Assembly: GCF_014705945.2 (NCBI RefSeq)
Contig: NZ_CP061538.1
Location: 434,001-498,000 of the forward strand
DNA: 64,000 bases
Reading direction: 5' to 3'
DNA from: Rothia amarae
GTDB taxonomy: Bacteria; Actinomycetota; Actinomycetes; Actinomycetales; Micrococcaceae
Shown here: piece by piece, positions 51,118 through 59,701 of the stretch
Layout of the letters: every line of letters starts with the position of its first letter
How positions within the stretch are numbered: position 1 is the first letter of the stretch
Position numbers and translations under genes: made by a program
The notes under the pieces: model-generated
Told to the model about the DNA's origin: nothing
The model's input: the letters and a program-made list of their open reading frames with translations, nothing else
The model's database searches: none

Positions 51118-52167
51118 ATGACAAAGACCGAACAGCACCCCACTGAACCCCTTACCCAGCAACAACCAGCCACTGGCTCCACCGCCGTCGACCAAAACCG
51201 CGGTTTCTGGCAGAAAAAAACCACCCGCCGCACAGCCCTCTTCGGAGGAGTCGGCGCACTTGCCGCAGCAGGCCTGGGTGGTGGCTGGGCATACAACCGC
51301 TACCTCGCCGAACACACCGAAATCTCCGACGTCGCCGCCTACGAAGCCGCCGCAACGGCATCCTCAGGGAGCACCAAAGCTGCAGCAACCGAGCTCACCA
51401 ACGTCTCGGTGACAGACAGCGGACTTACCGCAGATAACGGTTCCATAGCCATCAACAAAATCGTCAACGGCTCAGGTAGCGATACCGTCACCGCATTCTC
51501 CGCCGAAATCAAACTCGACGATGCCACCCTTCTCAAATCGGCTTTCGCCAACAACGAATTCGGTTTGAACATCATCGACGTACCCACCGCCATCGCCGCC
51601 GAACACAACGCAATCTGGGCAATCAACGGCGACTACTACGGCTTCCGCGAAACGGGAATCGTCATCCGCAACGGCGTCGTATACCGTGACGCCAGCGCTC
51701 GCGAAGGTCTCGCTTTCTACCGCGACGGCTCGGTCAAGGTCTACGACGAAACCACCACAAACGCTCAAACCCTGGTCGATGCAGGAGTCTGGAACACTCT
51801 TTCCTTCGGTCCCTCTCTGATAAGCGACGGCGCAGTTGCCAGCGGTATCGAAGATTATGAAGTGGATACAAACTTCGGCAACCACTCGATTCAGGGAGAG
51901 CAGCCTCGCACGGGCATCGGCGTCATCGGCGATAACCACCTGATGGTTCTTGCAGTAGACGGGCGTTCCGAAGGTTACTCCCGCGGCGTCACCATGACCG
52001 AATTTGCCCAAATGTTCATCGATCTCGGCTGTACCACCGCTTACAACATCGACGGTGGTGGCTCAACCGATATGCTCTTCAACGGCTCGCTCGTCAATAA
52101 TCCACTGGGCAAGGGCGAAGAACGCGGAACCAGCGACATTCTCTATATTGCAGGAGCGGCATCATGA
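51118..52167 (+). CDS. Membrane-anchored phosphodiester glycosidase (NAGPA-like)
   Basis: A 349-aa protein. An N-terminal cytoplasmic segment with TTRRTALFGGVGALAAAG is a signal-anchor (about 42-62). The external domain (about 100-349) matches the NAGPA/phosphodiester glycosidase family, which removes GlcNAc from GlcNAc-1-phosphodiesters: AIWAINGDYYGFRETGIVIRN, LSFGPSLISDG, RTGIGVIGDNHLMVLAVDG, AYNIDGGGSTDMLFNG. The stop overlaps the start of the GT2-GtrA gene (ATGA), so translation is coupled. The substrate is likely a phosphate-containing surface glycan. Confidence 0.9.
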   Translation: MTKTEQHPTEPLTQQQPATGSTAVDQNRGFWQKKTTRRTALFGGVGALAAAGLGGGWAYNRYLAEHTEISDVAAYEAAATASSGSTKAAATELTNVSVTDSGLTADNGSIAINKIVNGSGSDTVTAFSAEIKLDDATLLKSAFANNEFGLNIIDVPTAIAAEHNAIWAINGDYYGFRETGIVIRNGVVYRDASAREGLAFYRDGSVKVYDETTTNAQTLVDAGVWNTLSFGPSLISDGAVASGIEDYEVDTNFGNHSIQGEQPRTGIGVIGDNHLMVLAVDGRSEGYSRGVTMTEFAQMFIDLGCTTAYNIDGGGSTDMLFNGSLVNNPLGKGEERGTSDILYIAGAAS

Positions 52168-53345
52168 TTATCCTGATTCCTGCTTATCGCCCTGACGAAT
52201 CGCTCGTCGAGCTGTGCAAGAAACTCATTTCTCGCGTTTCCTCAAGTCAGTCGCGGATTGAGATACTCATTGTGGACGACGGCTCAGGCGAAAAATATAG
52301 CCCCATCTTCCGCGTGGCCGAAGCCCTCAGCTACCGGGTTCGCATCCTTACCCTGGCAGAAAACAGCGGCAAAGGCGCGGCGCTGCGCGCGGGGTTCATC
52401 TGGTGTCGGGAAAACCGGGCGGGGCAGTGCGTCATTACCGCCGATGCCGATGGCCAGCACCTGGCCGCCGACATCCTTGCGGTGGGCGTGGCAACAGAGT
52501 TACGCGCTCAACAGGGTCTCTCAGCAATGGTGTTGGGTGTGCGCACGGTAGATGATCCACTGGCACCTGAGCCTGCCCGAGCGCCCTTGCGCTCTCGATG
52601 GGGCAACGCCATTTCGGTTGCATTCTTTAGACTCGCTACCGGGCAAAAAGTAATTGATACACAGACCGGTTTGCGCGGTTTTACCCCCGAGCTGCTGCCC
52701 TGGCTCGATATGATTCCGGGAAACCGCTACGACTATGAATTCACCATGCTGCTGCGAGCCACTCGCACCGACATGCTGATTGAGCAGGTGGCGATTACAA
52801 AAGTTTACGAGCCCGGTAATCCCACCAGCCATTTCCGGCCGGTACGCGATTCCTTAAAAATCTATGCTCCCCTGCTGGGGTTCTTGGCTACCTCACTGGC
52901 TGGATTCGCTATCGATACGGTCGCTTTGTTGAGTTTCGTAGCGTTGGGAATACACGTGATTCCAGCGGTAATCTGTGCGCGTTTGGTATCTGCTCTATGC
53001 AACTTTGCCTTGAATCGGGTGATTTTGCACGACGGCGGCGCGGCACCTGCCACCCGCACGTCCCTGGTGCGCTACGGTGTGCTGGCAGCGGGCATTCTTG
53101 CCACCAACGCTGGACTGATGGAACTTCTCACCTGGGCTGGTCTGCCACTCATTGTTGCCAAGGTGCTGGTTGAAGCTACCCTGGTTCCCCTGAGTTTCGC
53201 GGCGCAGAAGCGATGGGTTTTTGGCGAGCGTGAGACAGCACTGGAAACTTTACGACCGGATGCATCTTTTGCTACCCGCGCCCCGGTCGCAGCCTCGCAG
53301 GGGGAGCTGCCGCCCGCGCGTCGACGTCGCGAGTTAGTGGGTTAG
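52164..53345 (+). CDS. Bifunctional glycosyltransferase family 2 / GtrA protein
   Basis: A 393-aa fusion. Residues 1-220 are a GT2 domain of the polyprenyl-phosphate sugar synthase type (VDDGSG, ENSGKGAALRAGF, the metal-binding ITADADGQH, then VIDTQTGLRGFTPELL and DYEFTMLLRA). Residues about 235-350 are a GtrA domain with four TM helices (GFLATSLAGFAIDTVAL, NFALNRVILHDG, QKRWVFGERE), a family implicated in moving undecaprenyl-phosphate-linked sugars across the membrane. Translationally coupled to the phosphodiester glycosidase. Its stop codon lies in a 43-bp repeat also found at 54602. Confidence 0.92.
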   Translation: MIILIPAYRPDESLVELCKKLISRVSSSQSRIEILIVDDGSGEKYSPIFRVAEALSYRVRILTLAENSGKGAALRAGFIWCRENRAGQCVITADADGQHLAADILAVGVATELRAQQGLSAMVLGVRTVDDPLAPEPARAPLRSRWGNAISVAFFRLATGQKVIDTQTGLRGFTPELLPWLDMIPGNRYDYEFTMLLRATRTDMLIEQVAITKVYEPGNPTSHFRPVRDSLKIYAPLLGFLATSLAGFAIDTVALLSFVALGIHVIPAVICARLVSALCNFALNRVILHDGGAAPATRTSLVRYGVLAAGILATNAGLMELLTWAGLPLIVAKVLVEATLVPLSFAAQKRWVFGERETALETLRPDASFATRAPVAASQGELPPARRRRELVG

Positions 53346-53383
53346 GCTTGGGCGAAAGTTAGCTAGGTACAGTCAAAGTGGCG
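53341..53383 (+). repeat. 43-bp dispersed repeat, copy 1
   Basis: 38 of 43 bases match 54602-54644, with the shared core TTAGCTAGGTACAGTCAAA. It supplies the GT2-GtrA stop codon (TAG). Confidence 0.8.
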
Positions 53384-53487
53384 TTCTGGGGCGCAAAAAT
53401 GGAGCGCAGAACGTCGCTTTAGCTAGCAGTAATGGGTCGGGGCCAGGGCGGGCGCCTAAACTTGACGTCGACGCGCGGGCCAGGAAC

Positions 53488-53889
53488 TTACCGGCTCATC
53501 GCCCGAACCACGTTAATTCCGTGGCACACGAACCCAATCATAAAAAGGACCATACCGAGAATCCCTAACAGATTATTGATGCCTTGAGCGACGCCAATCA
53601 GAATAAATCCGGGGATAGCCGTCAGAATCGTGACGATAAAGAGTGGTTTATTAATTTTAGAAAATGCGCCCTGCATGGACAGCTGACCGTAAGATCCACC
53701 GGTGTCCTGCTTATTCTGTTTCAAGAACCTGAAGCCAAAAAACGTGAACGCGATACCGGCGCACAGAAATAGAATGCCCGCCAGCGGAAATGAGTCAGCA
53801 CGCAGTTGAAAATACGTGAGGAGACCTCCGATGAGGAAGAAACCGAAAGATAAGACCGAGACCATATATCGGGGACCGGGGCGTAGCAT
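53488..53889 (-). CDS. Small membrane protein, four TM helices
   Basis: A 133-aa protein with four hydrophobic helices (about 8-28, 33-52, 80-102, 106-125) and a short cytoplasmic loop. No family was recognised. It starts at ATG 53889, with an internal ATG at 53865 possible; no clear ribosome-binding site. It is divergent from the truncated methyltransferase, with a perfect 58-bp palindrome between them. Confidence 0.65.
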   Translation of the reverse strand: MLRPGPRYMVSVLSFGFFLIGGLLTYFQLRADSFPLAGILFLCAGIAFTFFGFRFLKQNKQDTGGSYGQLSMQGAFSKINKPLFIVTILTAIPGFILIGVAQGINNLLGILGMVLFMIGFVCHGINVVRAMSR

Positions 53890-53994
53890 GGGGAATACTT
53901 CACTTTCTGAAGAAGTAGGATGTGGTTTATCCTACGGTTACGGCGAGGTTTTCCCTAGCCAGGGCGAAATAAATACTTTCTTGGAAGAAACAAA

Positions 53995-54052
53995 TGACCG
54001 TCGTAGCGTGTTTTGACCAGGTATACCTGGTCAAAACACGCTACGACGGTCA
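53995..54052. repeat. Perfect 58-bp loopless palindrome
   Basis: Each 29-base arm is the exact reverse complement of the other, centred on GTATAC at 54021-54026. The left arm begins TGACCGTCGTAGCGTG and ends GACCAGGTA. It lies between divergent genes, 105 bp before one start and 71 bp before the other, so it is not a convergent terminator. Confidence 0.95.
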
Positions 54053-54123
54053 GAAACATTTGGGAGTGGCGGCCAAATAACCGGCCATAATGGGAATAAC
54101 TGAACAAATCTAGAGGAGACCGG

Positions 54124-54606
54124 ATGACAGATTCCCAGCCTTATGAAGATTTGCTTGCCCGAATCTACGACGAAGATAATCCTGACGGGCCGGACCACGA
54201 CTTTTACCGGGAACTGGCGGATGAGGAGAGCGCTAAAAATCTTTTAGATTTAGGGTGCGGCACAGGAATTCTTACTGTGACATTTGCGCAACAGGGGCGG
54301 TCAATCGTGGGTATAGACCCATCCGAATCAATGCTCAATATTGCGCGAGAGCGCCCTCAAGAGAGCGGAATTGAATGGAGGATAGGAACTTCTCAAAATA
54401 TTGAGACTAACAGGTTTGATTTTGCAATTCTGAGTGGGAACGCCGTCATGCATATCTTGGGTGAAGACTGGCACAATGCATTGGCGGATATAGCACGAGG
54501 TCTCAAGAAAGGTGGGACCCTCGCCTTCGAAACGAGAAACCCAGAGGCAAAAGCCTGGGAATCGTGGGGTCACGAAAAGTATCAGAGACAGACATCGGTA
54601 GGGTAG
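54124..54606 (+). CDS. Class I SAM-dependent methyltransferase, C-terminally truncated
   Basis: 160 aa with a normal methyltransferase N-terminal half: YEDLLARIYDEDN, motif I LLDLGCGTGILTV, acidic loop VGIDPSESMLNIAR, motif IV-like DFAILSGNAVMHI and post-motif GLKKGGTLAFETRNPEAKAWESWG. Family members of this kind usually continue for about 80-100 residues. Here the frame ends at TAG 54604-54606 inside the 43-bp repeat, so the C-terminus has been lost by recombination or insertion at that repeat. GAGGAGACC precedes the ATG. Probably no longer active, though the cofactor site is intact. Confidence 0.8.
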   Translation: MTDSQPYEDLLARIYDEDNPDGPDHDFYRELADEESAKNLLDLGCGTGILTVTFAQQGRSIVGIDPSESMLNIARERPQESGIEWRIGTSQNIETNRFDFAILSGNAVMHILGEDWHNALADIARGLKKGGTLAFETRNPEAKAWESWGHEKYQRQTSVG

Positions 54607-54644
54607 GTTTGGGCGCATGTTAGCTAGGTACAGTCAAATTGGCG
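54602..54644 (+). repeat. 43-bp dispersed repeat, copy 2
   Basis: Same orientation as 53341-53383, five mismatches. It truncates the methyltransferase. Confidence 0.8.
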
Positions 54645-54701
54645 GGGTGGTCGGAAAACGAAACCCGATCTTGCCTCTCCGCCTCTAAAGCGTTGAGGTA
54701 C

Positions 54702-54742
54702 AAGAAAGGGTCAACTTTTCGTGAAAAAGTTGACCCTTTCTT
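54702..54742. terminator. Terminator after purM
   Basis: 18-bp near-perfect stem AAGAAAGGGTCAACTTTT/AAAAGTTGACCCTTTCTT with a 5-nt loop. It could act in both directions and lies 38 bp past the purM stop. Confidence 0.85.
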
Positions 54743-54779
54743 ACATCTCAACGGGATGGGCCGATATGAACGTAAAATC

Positions 54780-55922
54780 CTAACGGTACTGGTTCAGCAG
54801 AACCGCTGCGCCGCCGTCAACACCCTTAGCGCCCTGAACATAATCAGAGTTCGAGGAGTACGAACCGTCGTCCTTTTGCACGGTACCCAGAATCCACGAG
54901 GAAAGCCCTCGGTCATTCAGGCGCGCAACAGCGGCATCGGCAACTGAAGGATCAACCACGGCAATCATGCCTACACCCAGGTTCAGCGTGCGTTCCAGAT
55001 CAGCCTGGGGCACCCCGCCGAGCTCTTCGACGAGACGGAAAATCGCGGGAATTTCCCACGTGGAACGATCAACCAAACCAACAGTTCCTACCGGGAGGAC
55101 GCGCGCCAGGTTAGCCGCCAATCCGCCACCGGTTACGTGGGAGAATCCACGAATACCGGACCCGGTCTGACCATCTTCACCGTTGACGGGGAAAGCCTCC
55201 ATCAAATCAAGGCAGTCTGCGGTGTAAATACGGGTTGGCTCCAACAGTTCTTCACCCAAGGTGCGACCGAGCTCGTCTACCTGACGCTCCAAACCCCAGC
55301 CTGCCACGTTGATTACCTTGCGCACCAGCGAATAGCCGTTGGAATGGATGCCTGAAGATGCCATCGCGATGAGAACATCTCCCTCACGAACGCGATCTGG
55401 GCCGAGTAACTCGTCGGCTTCAACAATGCCGGTTGCCGCACCTGCGACGTCGTATTCGTTCTCCGCCAAAAGACCGGGGTGCTCGGCTGTTTCGCCACCT
55501 ACCAAAGCGGTTCCAGCGAGCGAACAACCCTCTGCAACACCGCGCACAATATCAGCGACGCGTTCGGGAACTACCTTGCCGGTAGCGATGTAGTCGGTCA
55601 TAAAGAGAGGGCGAGCACCGGTAACTACGATGTCATCGACCACCATACCCACCAGGTCTTGACCGATGGTGTGGTGAATATCGAGTGCCTGCGCAATAGC
55701 AACTTTGGTGCCGACGCCGTCAGTAGAGGTCGCCAAGTAAGGCTTCTTGAAATCCTTGAGAACAGAGAGATCGAAGAGACCGGCAAAGCCACCTACTCCG
55801 CCCACAACTCCGGGGCCGTGAGTTGCTTTGACGGCGTCTTTCATGAGTTCGACCGCGCGGTCGCCGGCTTCGACGTCCACACCTGCGGAGGCGTAAGTTA
55901 CTGGGTTGGGGGTTTCACTCAT
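54780..55922 (-). CDS. purM: Phosphoribosylformylglycinamidine cyclo-ligase (AIR synthetase)
   Basis: Fifth step of purine synthesis, ATP-dependent closure of the imidazole ring. It is 380 aa with the glycine-rich GFAGLFDL, the signature STDGVGTKVAIA, DDIVVTGARPLFMTDYIATGK, VGGETAEHPG, and the C-terminal-half HVTGGGLAANLARVLP. ATG 55922 overlaps the purF stop by 4 bp (ATGA), giving a coupled purF-purM operon. Confidence 0.97.
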   Translation of the reverse strand: MSETPNPVTYASAGVDVEAGDRAVELMKDAVKATHGPGVVGGVGGFAGLFDLSVLKDFKKPYLATSTDGVGTKVAIAQALDIHHTIGQDLVGMVVDDIVVTGARPLFMTDYIATGKVVPERVADIVRGVAEGCSLAGTALVGGETAEHPGLLAENEYDVAGAATGIVEADELLGPDRVREGDVLIAMASSGIHSNGYSLVRKVINVAGWGLERQVDELGRTLGEELLEPTRIYTADCLDLMEAFPVNGEDGQTGSGIRGFSHVTGGGLAANLARVLPVGTVGLVDRSTWEIPAIFRLVEELGGVPQADLERTLNLGVGMIAVVDPSVADAAVARLNDRGLSSWILGTVQKDDGSYSSNSDYVQGAKGVDGGAAVLLNQYR

Positions 55923-57640
55923 GAGTTGTCCTTCTCAGTGGTTGCTTGATCTGCGGGTTCTTTATCTTCGGGCAGAACGAGGTTCTCTAAATCAGAATCG
56001 GGGCCGGGTTCGCAGGAACCGGTGGTGTTAGGCTCGGTAGCTAACTTATTTTCCAGCTCTTCGGTGCCGGGGCGGGTCTCTACCGAAACCGCGTGGGCAT
56101 GTTCGGGCTTGTGCGCGACGGGGCGCTCAACGGTCACCTCGGCAATGGAGCTAGAAAGCGGGCCCGCAGAGCCGTCCTTGGTGTCAAAGAGATTCTTGCC
56201 GATTCGCTCGGGAATCGGAATAGGGTAATTGCCGGTGAAGCAGGCGGTGCACAGATTTTTGCGTTCCTGCTTGGTGGAGGCAATCATGCCCTCTTCAGAG
56301 ATGTAACCCAGCGAATCAGCGCCGAGCGAATTGCAAATCTCTTCCGCTGCCAGCCCATTTGCAATGAGCTCGGAGCGGGACGCAAAGTCGATGCCGTAGA
56401 AGCAAGGCCACTTAACGGGCGGCGATGAAATACGAACGTGCACTTCGGCAGCGCCGGCTTCGCGCAGCATACGGACCAGGGCGCGCTGGGTGTTGCCGCG
56501 AACGATCGAATCGTCAATGACGATGAGGCGCTTGCCTTCGACCACTGATTTGAGCGGGTTGAGTTTGAGCCGTATGCCGAGCTGGCGGATGGTCTGTGAG
56601 GGCTGAATAAAGGTTCGCCCCACGTAGGCATTCTTCACCAAACCGTTGCCAAACGGAATACCTGATTCTTCGGCGTAGCCAATCGCTGCAGGCACACCGG
56701 ATTCAGGGGTAGGCATCACAAGGTCAGCCTCAACTTGGTGTTCGCGGGCGAGCTGGCGACCCATTTCCACACGAGACTCATAGACCGAGCGTCCGTTGAT
56801 GGTGGTATCAGGGCGAGCCAGATACACGTATTCGAAGACGCAACCGGCAGGCTTTGCTTCGGCAAAGCGGCGTGAGCGGAGACCACCTTCGCGGTCGATG
56901 ATAATCATTTCGCCCGGTTCAATTTCGCGGACGAACGATGCGCCCACAATGTCTAGCGCAGCAGTTTCAGATGCCACCACCCAGCCGCGTTCAAGACGGC
57001 CGAGAACCAGCGGGCGAACCCCTTGCGGATCGCGTGCGGCGTAGAGGGTGTGCTCGTCCATGAAAGTGAGGCAGAAAGCGCCCTGAAGCGAGGGGAGTAA
57101 ATCGAGGACGGCGTCTTCGAGCGAACCAAAATCGCTGTTATCAAGAAGTGCCGTTACCAAGGCGGTGTCGGTAGTGTTACCCTGCGCCAGCTCGCCACGC
57201 AACGGAGCGTCGCCGCCGTTGCGTTCCAGCAGACGGTCGTAGAGTTCAGCAGAATTAGTGATGTTGCCGTTGTGAGCAAGCGCCAGCGTGCCATAAGGAA
57301 TATCGCCCAGAGTAGGCTGCGCATTAGCCCAGTGGGAAGCACCGGTGGTGGAGTAACGGCAGTGACCAACCGCCATATGCCCTTTCATCGGAGCGAGCGT
57401 TGATTCATCAAAAACCTGGGAAACGAGACCCATATCTTTGTACACGCTAATGCGGTTGCCATCGCTGGTTGCAATACCAGCGGATTCTTGACCTCGGTGC
57501 TGCAGAGCGTAGAGACCGTAGTAGGTCAGTTTTGCGACGTCTTCGCCCGGTGCCCAAACGCCAAAGACACCACATTCGTCTTTGGGGCCGTGGTCGATTG
57601 GATCGAGATCGTGTGTGAGTTTTCCGTCAGGACGAACCAA
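55919..57640 (-). CDS. purF: Amidophosphoribosyltransferase
   Basis: First committed step of purine synthesis, PRPP plus glutamine to phosphoribosylamine. It is 573 aa: a short propeptide then the nucleophile Cys in DECGVFGVWAPGED, an N-terminal glutaminase domain (YYGLYALQHRGQESAGIA, VGHCRYSTTG), and a phosphoribosyltransferase domain with the PRPP loop RLIVIDDSIVRGNTQRAL. CxxC-type cysteines late in the protein (KNLCTACFTGNYP) suggest the Fe-S class. The C-terminal about 70 residues are an acidic, low-complexity extension. Start is TTG 57640, since no in-frame ATG gives the propeptide. Confidence 0.96.
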   Translation of the reverse strand: MVRPDGKLTHDLDPIDHGPKDECGVFGVWAPGEDVAKLTYYGLYALQHRGQESAGIATSDGNRISVYKDMGLVSQVFDESTLAPMKGHMAVGHCRYSTTGASHWANAQPTLGDIPYGTLALAHNGNITNSAELYDRLLERNGGDAPLRGELAQGNTTDTALVTALLDNSDFGSLEDAVLDLLPSLQGAFCLTFMDEHTLYAARDPQGVRPLVLGRLERGWVVASETAALDIVGASFVREIEPGEMIIIDREGGLRSRRFAEAKPAGCVFEYVYLARPDTTINGRSVYESRVEMGRQLAREHQVEADLVMPTPESGVPAAIGYAEESGIPFGNGLVKNAYVGRTFIQPSQTIRQLGIRLKLNPLKSVVEGKRLIVIDDSIVRGNTQRALVRMLREAGAAEVHVRISSPPVKWPCFYGIDFASRSELIANGLAAEEICNSLGADSLGYISEEGMIASTKQERKNLCTACFTGNYPIPIPERIGKNLFDTKDGSAGPLSSSIAEVTVERPVAHKPEHAHAVSVETRPGTEELENKLATEPNTTGSCEPGPDSDLENLVLPEDKEPADQATTEKDNS

Positions 57641-57775
57641 TGAATGCCATCTTTTCGAGGTTGGAGATGCGGTAGAAGCTCTTAGAAATTGGTGTATTTC
57701 TGTTTGCTCAGACGCTAACCAGTGTAACCGATAGCACTGGTTGAGTGGAGAAATATTGAGACGTGAGGTGTGGTC

Positions 57776-58111
57776 TTATTGGTCAGATGTTTCAACGGCA
57801 CGTAGAGTTTCCGGATTTTTTGCCGAACGACGGTCGAGAATCAGAGCAATGATGATGCCGACGGTCGCGCCAATTGCCCCGATAACTACTGCCAGGACGC
57901 CGAATACAGCTGAACGAGAATAGTCCAGGGTCAGCATCTCAGTGGGGGTGAAGATGAAGGTAAGCAGAGTTGCCACAATTAGACCGATAACCCCACCTGT
58001 AATGGCGAATGCCGGGATAGACGGGGCACGACGGACACTTACAATCTGATCGCTGTGATCGTCCTGGTGTGTTGTGCGCGAGGTGGGGCTGGTATTTTGC
58101 TCGGTGCTCAT
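57776..58111 (-). CDS. Small membrane protein, two TM helices
   Basis: About 111 aa from ATG 58111 (MSTEQNTSP); the longer reading to 58189 lacks support. A Thr/Ser-rich N-terminus (1-35) precedes two hydrophobic helices (about 40-62 and 76-98) and a basic C-terminus (LDRRSAKNPETLR). Not assigned to a family. It lies upstream of purF on the same strand, 135 bp away. Confidence 0.7.
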   Translation of the reverse strand: MSTEQNTSPTSRTTHQDDHSDQIVSVRRAPSIPAFAITGGVIGLIVATLLTFIFTPTEMLTLDYSRSAVFGVLAVVIGAIGATVGIIIALILDRRSAKNPETLRAVETSDQ

Positions 58112-58164
58112 GGGTCTTAACGTTACCGTATGAGACTGGCCAGGGGTTTGTGCCCGAAATCGAA

Positions 58165-58224
58165 AGCACACCATATGCCCACAGCACACGGTTCTTAGCT
58201 GTGTTGGTGGGCAAATGGTGTGTT
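58165..58224 (-). terminator. Terminator of the asparaginase/sterol-carrier operon
   Basis: The 17-bp arms GCACACCATATGCCCAC / GTGGGCAAATGGTGTGT (few mismatches) enclose a second pairing AGCACAC/GTGTT, about 40 bp past the stop. Confidence 0.65.
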
Positions 58225-58266
58225 CTCGAAGGTGGCATAGGTAGCGACGGCTGGGCGCCGGGCGTC

Positions 58267-58650
58267 CTAAAGAATCGGCATCCGATCTGATAAATCCGAG
58301 CGTAACCCTGAAGCGGAAATCTTAGTGGCGTTCTCTTCCCACGTAGATACGCCCAACGCAACCGAACACCAGGTGAAAGCGTCGATTTCCACCACATTTG
58401 GTGGGGTTCCGCGTGTATGTCGCGGACCGGCAATACACTGTGTGACGCCGAAGGGCGGCACTCGGGCTTCCACCGAGTTACCGGGGGAGAGGGTGGCTAA
58501 CTCCTCCAAAAGATAGCGCACCGCAGTGGCGCGCTGGTTGCGCGAGAGTGCCTGAAAAGAAGCTTCCGGTGAATCTGAGGAAAGCGCTGCACGAACCGCA
58601 GAAATTGCTGCTGCACCGTCGTCCTCAGAAATTCTGCGCCGAATCGCCAT
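58267..58650 (-). CDS. Sterol carrier family protein (actinobacterial)
   Basis: A 127-aa cytoplasmic protein with the conserved blocks ATAVRYLLEELATLSPGN, VEARVPPFGVTQCIAGPRHTRGTPPN, VVEIDAFTWCSVALG and KISASGLRSDLSD, an SCP2/MDMPI-type fold common in actinobacteria beside purine genes. Function not established. ATG 58650 overlaps the asparaginase stop (TAATG), so it is translationally coupled to it. Confidence 0.88.
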   Translation of the reverse strand: MAIRRRISEDDGAAAISAVRAALSSDSPEASFQALSRNQRATAVRYLLEELATLSPGNSVEARVPPFGVTQCIAGPRHTRGTPPNVVEIDAFTWCSVALGVSTWEENATKISASGLRSDLSDRMPIL

Positions 58651-59669
58651 TAGGAATCAGCTCCCAGAGACTCCTTCAACTCTTCAACTGCCAAGCCTAG
58701 CTCAATCGAACCGACGGGCTCACCGCCACCGAAAATGGGTCTGACGACCGCATCAACGCACTCATCGGCAAGGGCGGCAGAAATATAACCGCACGCTTCC
58801 AAAAGTCGCACAGCCACCAGCGAAGTTGCCCGCGAAGAACCGTCTAAAGCCTTTACTGCCACCGAAGCACCCGAGCGCAGACCAATCGCCAAAATGCCTT
58901 CGGCGCCGTTCTTCACCACGGCATCCAGTTTTTCAATGAGAACAGTGACCGGCTCCCCATATCCCTGCACGAACTCGGGATAATCCACCATTGCGGTGGC
59001 GACCGTGGCAGCGCGGGCATCGGCGCGAATGTTTTCTACAGCCGCTCCCAACGTGGAGTAAGCGCGAGCTAAACCGGTGAGGGAAATGGCGGCAACGGGG
59101 GCACCACAACCATCAACACCCACTGCGGAGATTTCCTCTTGCGCATACTCACTGATAGTTTCTAACGTAAGTTTTTGGAGGGGATGCTCGGCATCCAGAT
59201 AAGTCTCAACCGGCCAGTCGCTCTTCTTGCAGCCCCACAAAAACGCCGCATGCTTACCGGAACAGTTGAAGGCAAGTTTTTGCTTGGGGTGTCCGGCGGA
59301 AACCAGCGCGTGATAGCTCGACTCATCACTGGGCCAAGCGGCGGGGCACTGAAGAGCGGAAGCGTCGAGGGAAGCTTCTTGAAGGATCGACTGCGCCACC
59401 TTCATATGTTCAAAAGAGCCGGTATGGGATCCCGACGCCAAAGCAATCTGTGCACCCTGTAGTTCAGCCCCCGCGTTCATCGAGGCAATCGACTGGAACG
59501 GCTTGAGCGTAGAGCGCGCAAAAATAGGGGTCGTGACGTCACCGAGAGCGGCAACAACTTTGCCTTCGGGGGAGAGGACGACGGCGGAGCCCACGTGGCG
59601 GGATTCAACGAATCCGCTTCGGACGATGCGGGCGAGTTCTACGGCGTCAGAGGCTGAAAAGGTCTGCAT
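58650..59669 (-). CDS. Asparaginase (Rhizobium AnsII-type family)
   Basis: A 339-aa enzyme of the PF06089-type asparaginases, unrelated to E. coli AnsA/B. Signature regions: RSGFVESRHVGSAVVL, ARSTLKPFQSIA, ASGSHTGSFEHMKVAQ, FNCSGKHAAFLW and GVDGCGAPVAAISL. It hydrolyses asparagine to aspartate and ammonia. It starts at ATG 59669 and leads the operon with the sterol-carrier-like gene. Confidence 0.92.
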   Translation of the reverse strand: MQTFSASDAVELARIVRSGFVESRHVGSAVVLSPEGKVVAALGDVTTPIFARSTLKPFQSIASMNAGAELQGAQIALASGSHTGSFEHMKVAQSILQEASLDASALQCPAAWPSDESSYHALVSAGHPKQKLAFNCSGKHAAFLWGCKKSDWPVETYLDAEHPLQKLTLETISEYAQEEISAVGVDGCGAPVAAISLTGLARAYSTLGAAVENIRADARAATVATAMVDYPEFVQGYGEPVTVLIEKLDAVVKNGAEGILAIGLRSGASVAVKALDGSSRATSLVAVRLLEACGYISAALADECVDAVVRPIFGGGEPVGSIELGLAVEELKESLGADS

Positions 59670-59701
59670 GTTTTAAGTATTCCATAGGATTTGCACCGAT
59701 A

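Noticed and set aside
53400-53440. Third copy of the 43-bp repeat (TTTAGCTAGCAGT)
   Set aside because: Only about ten bases match the repeat core, not more than chance for an AT/GC-balanced 6-mer extension.
55479-55949. 156-aa plus-strand frame opposite purM/purF
   Set aside because: Antisense to two conserved purine genes; no supporting signal.
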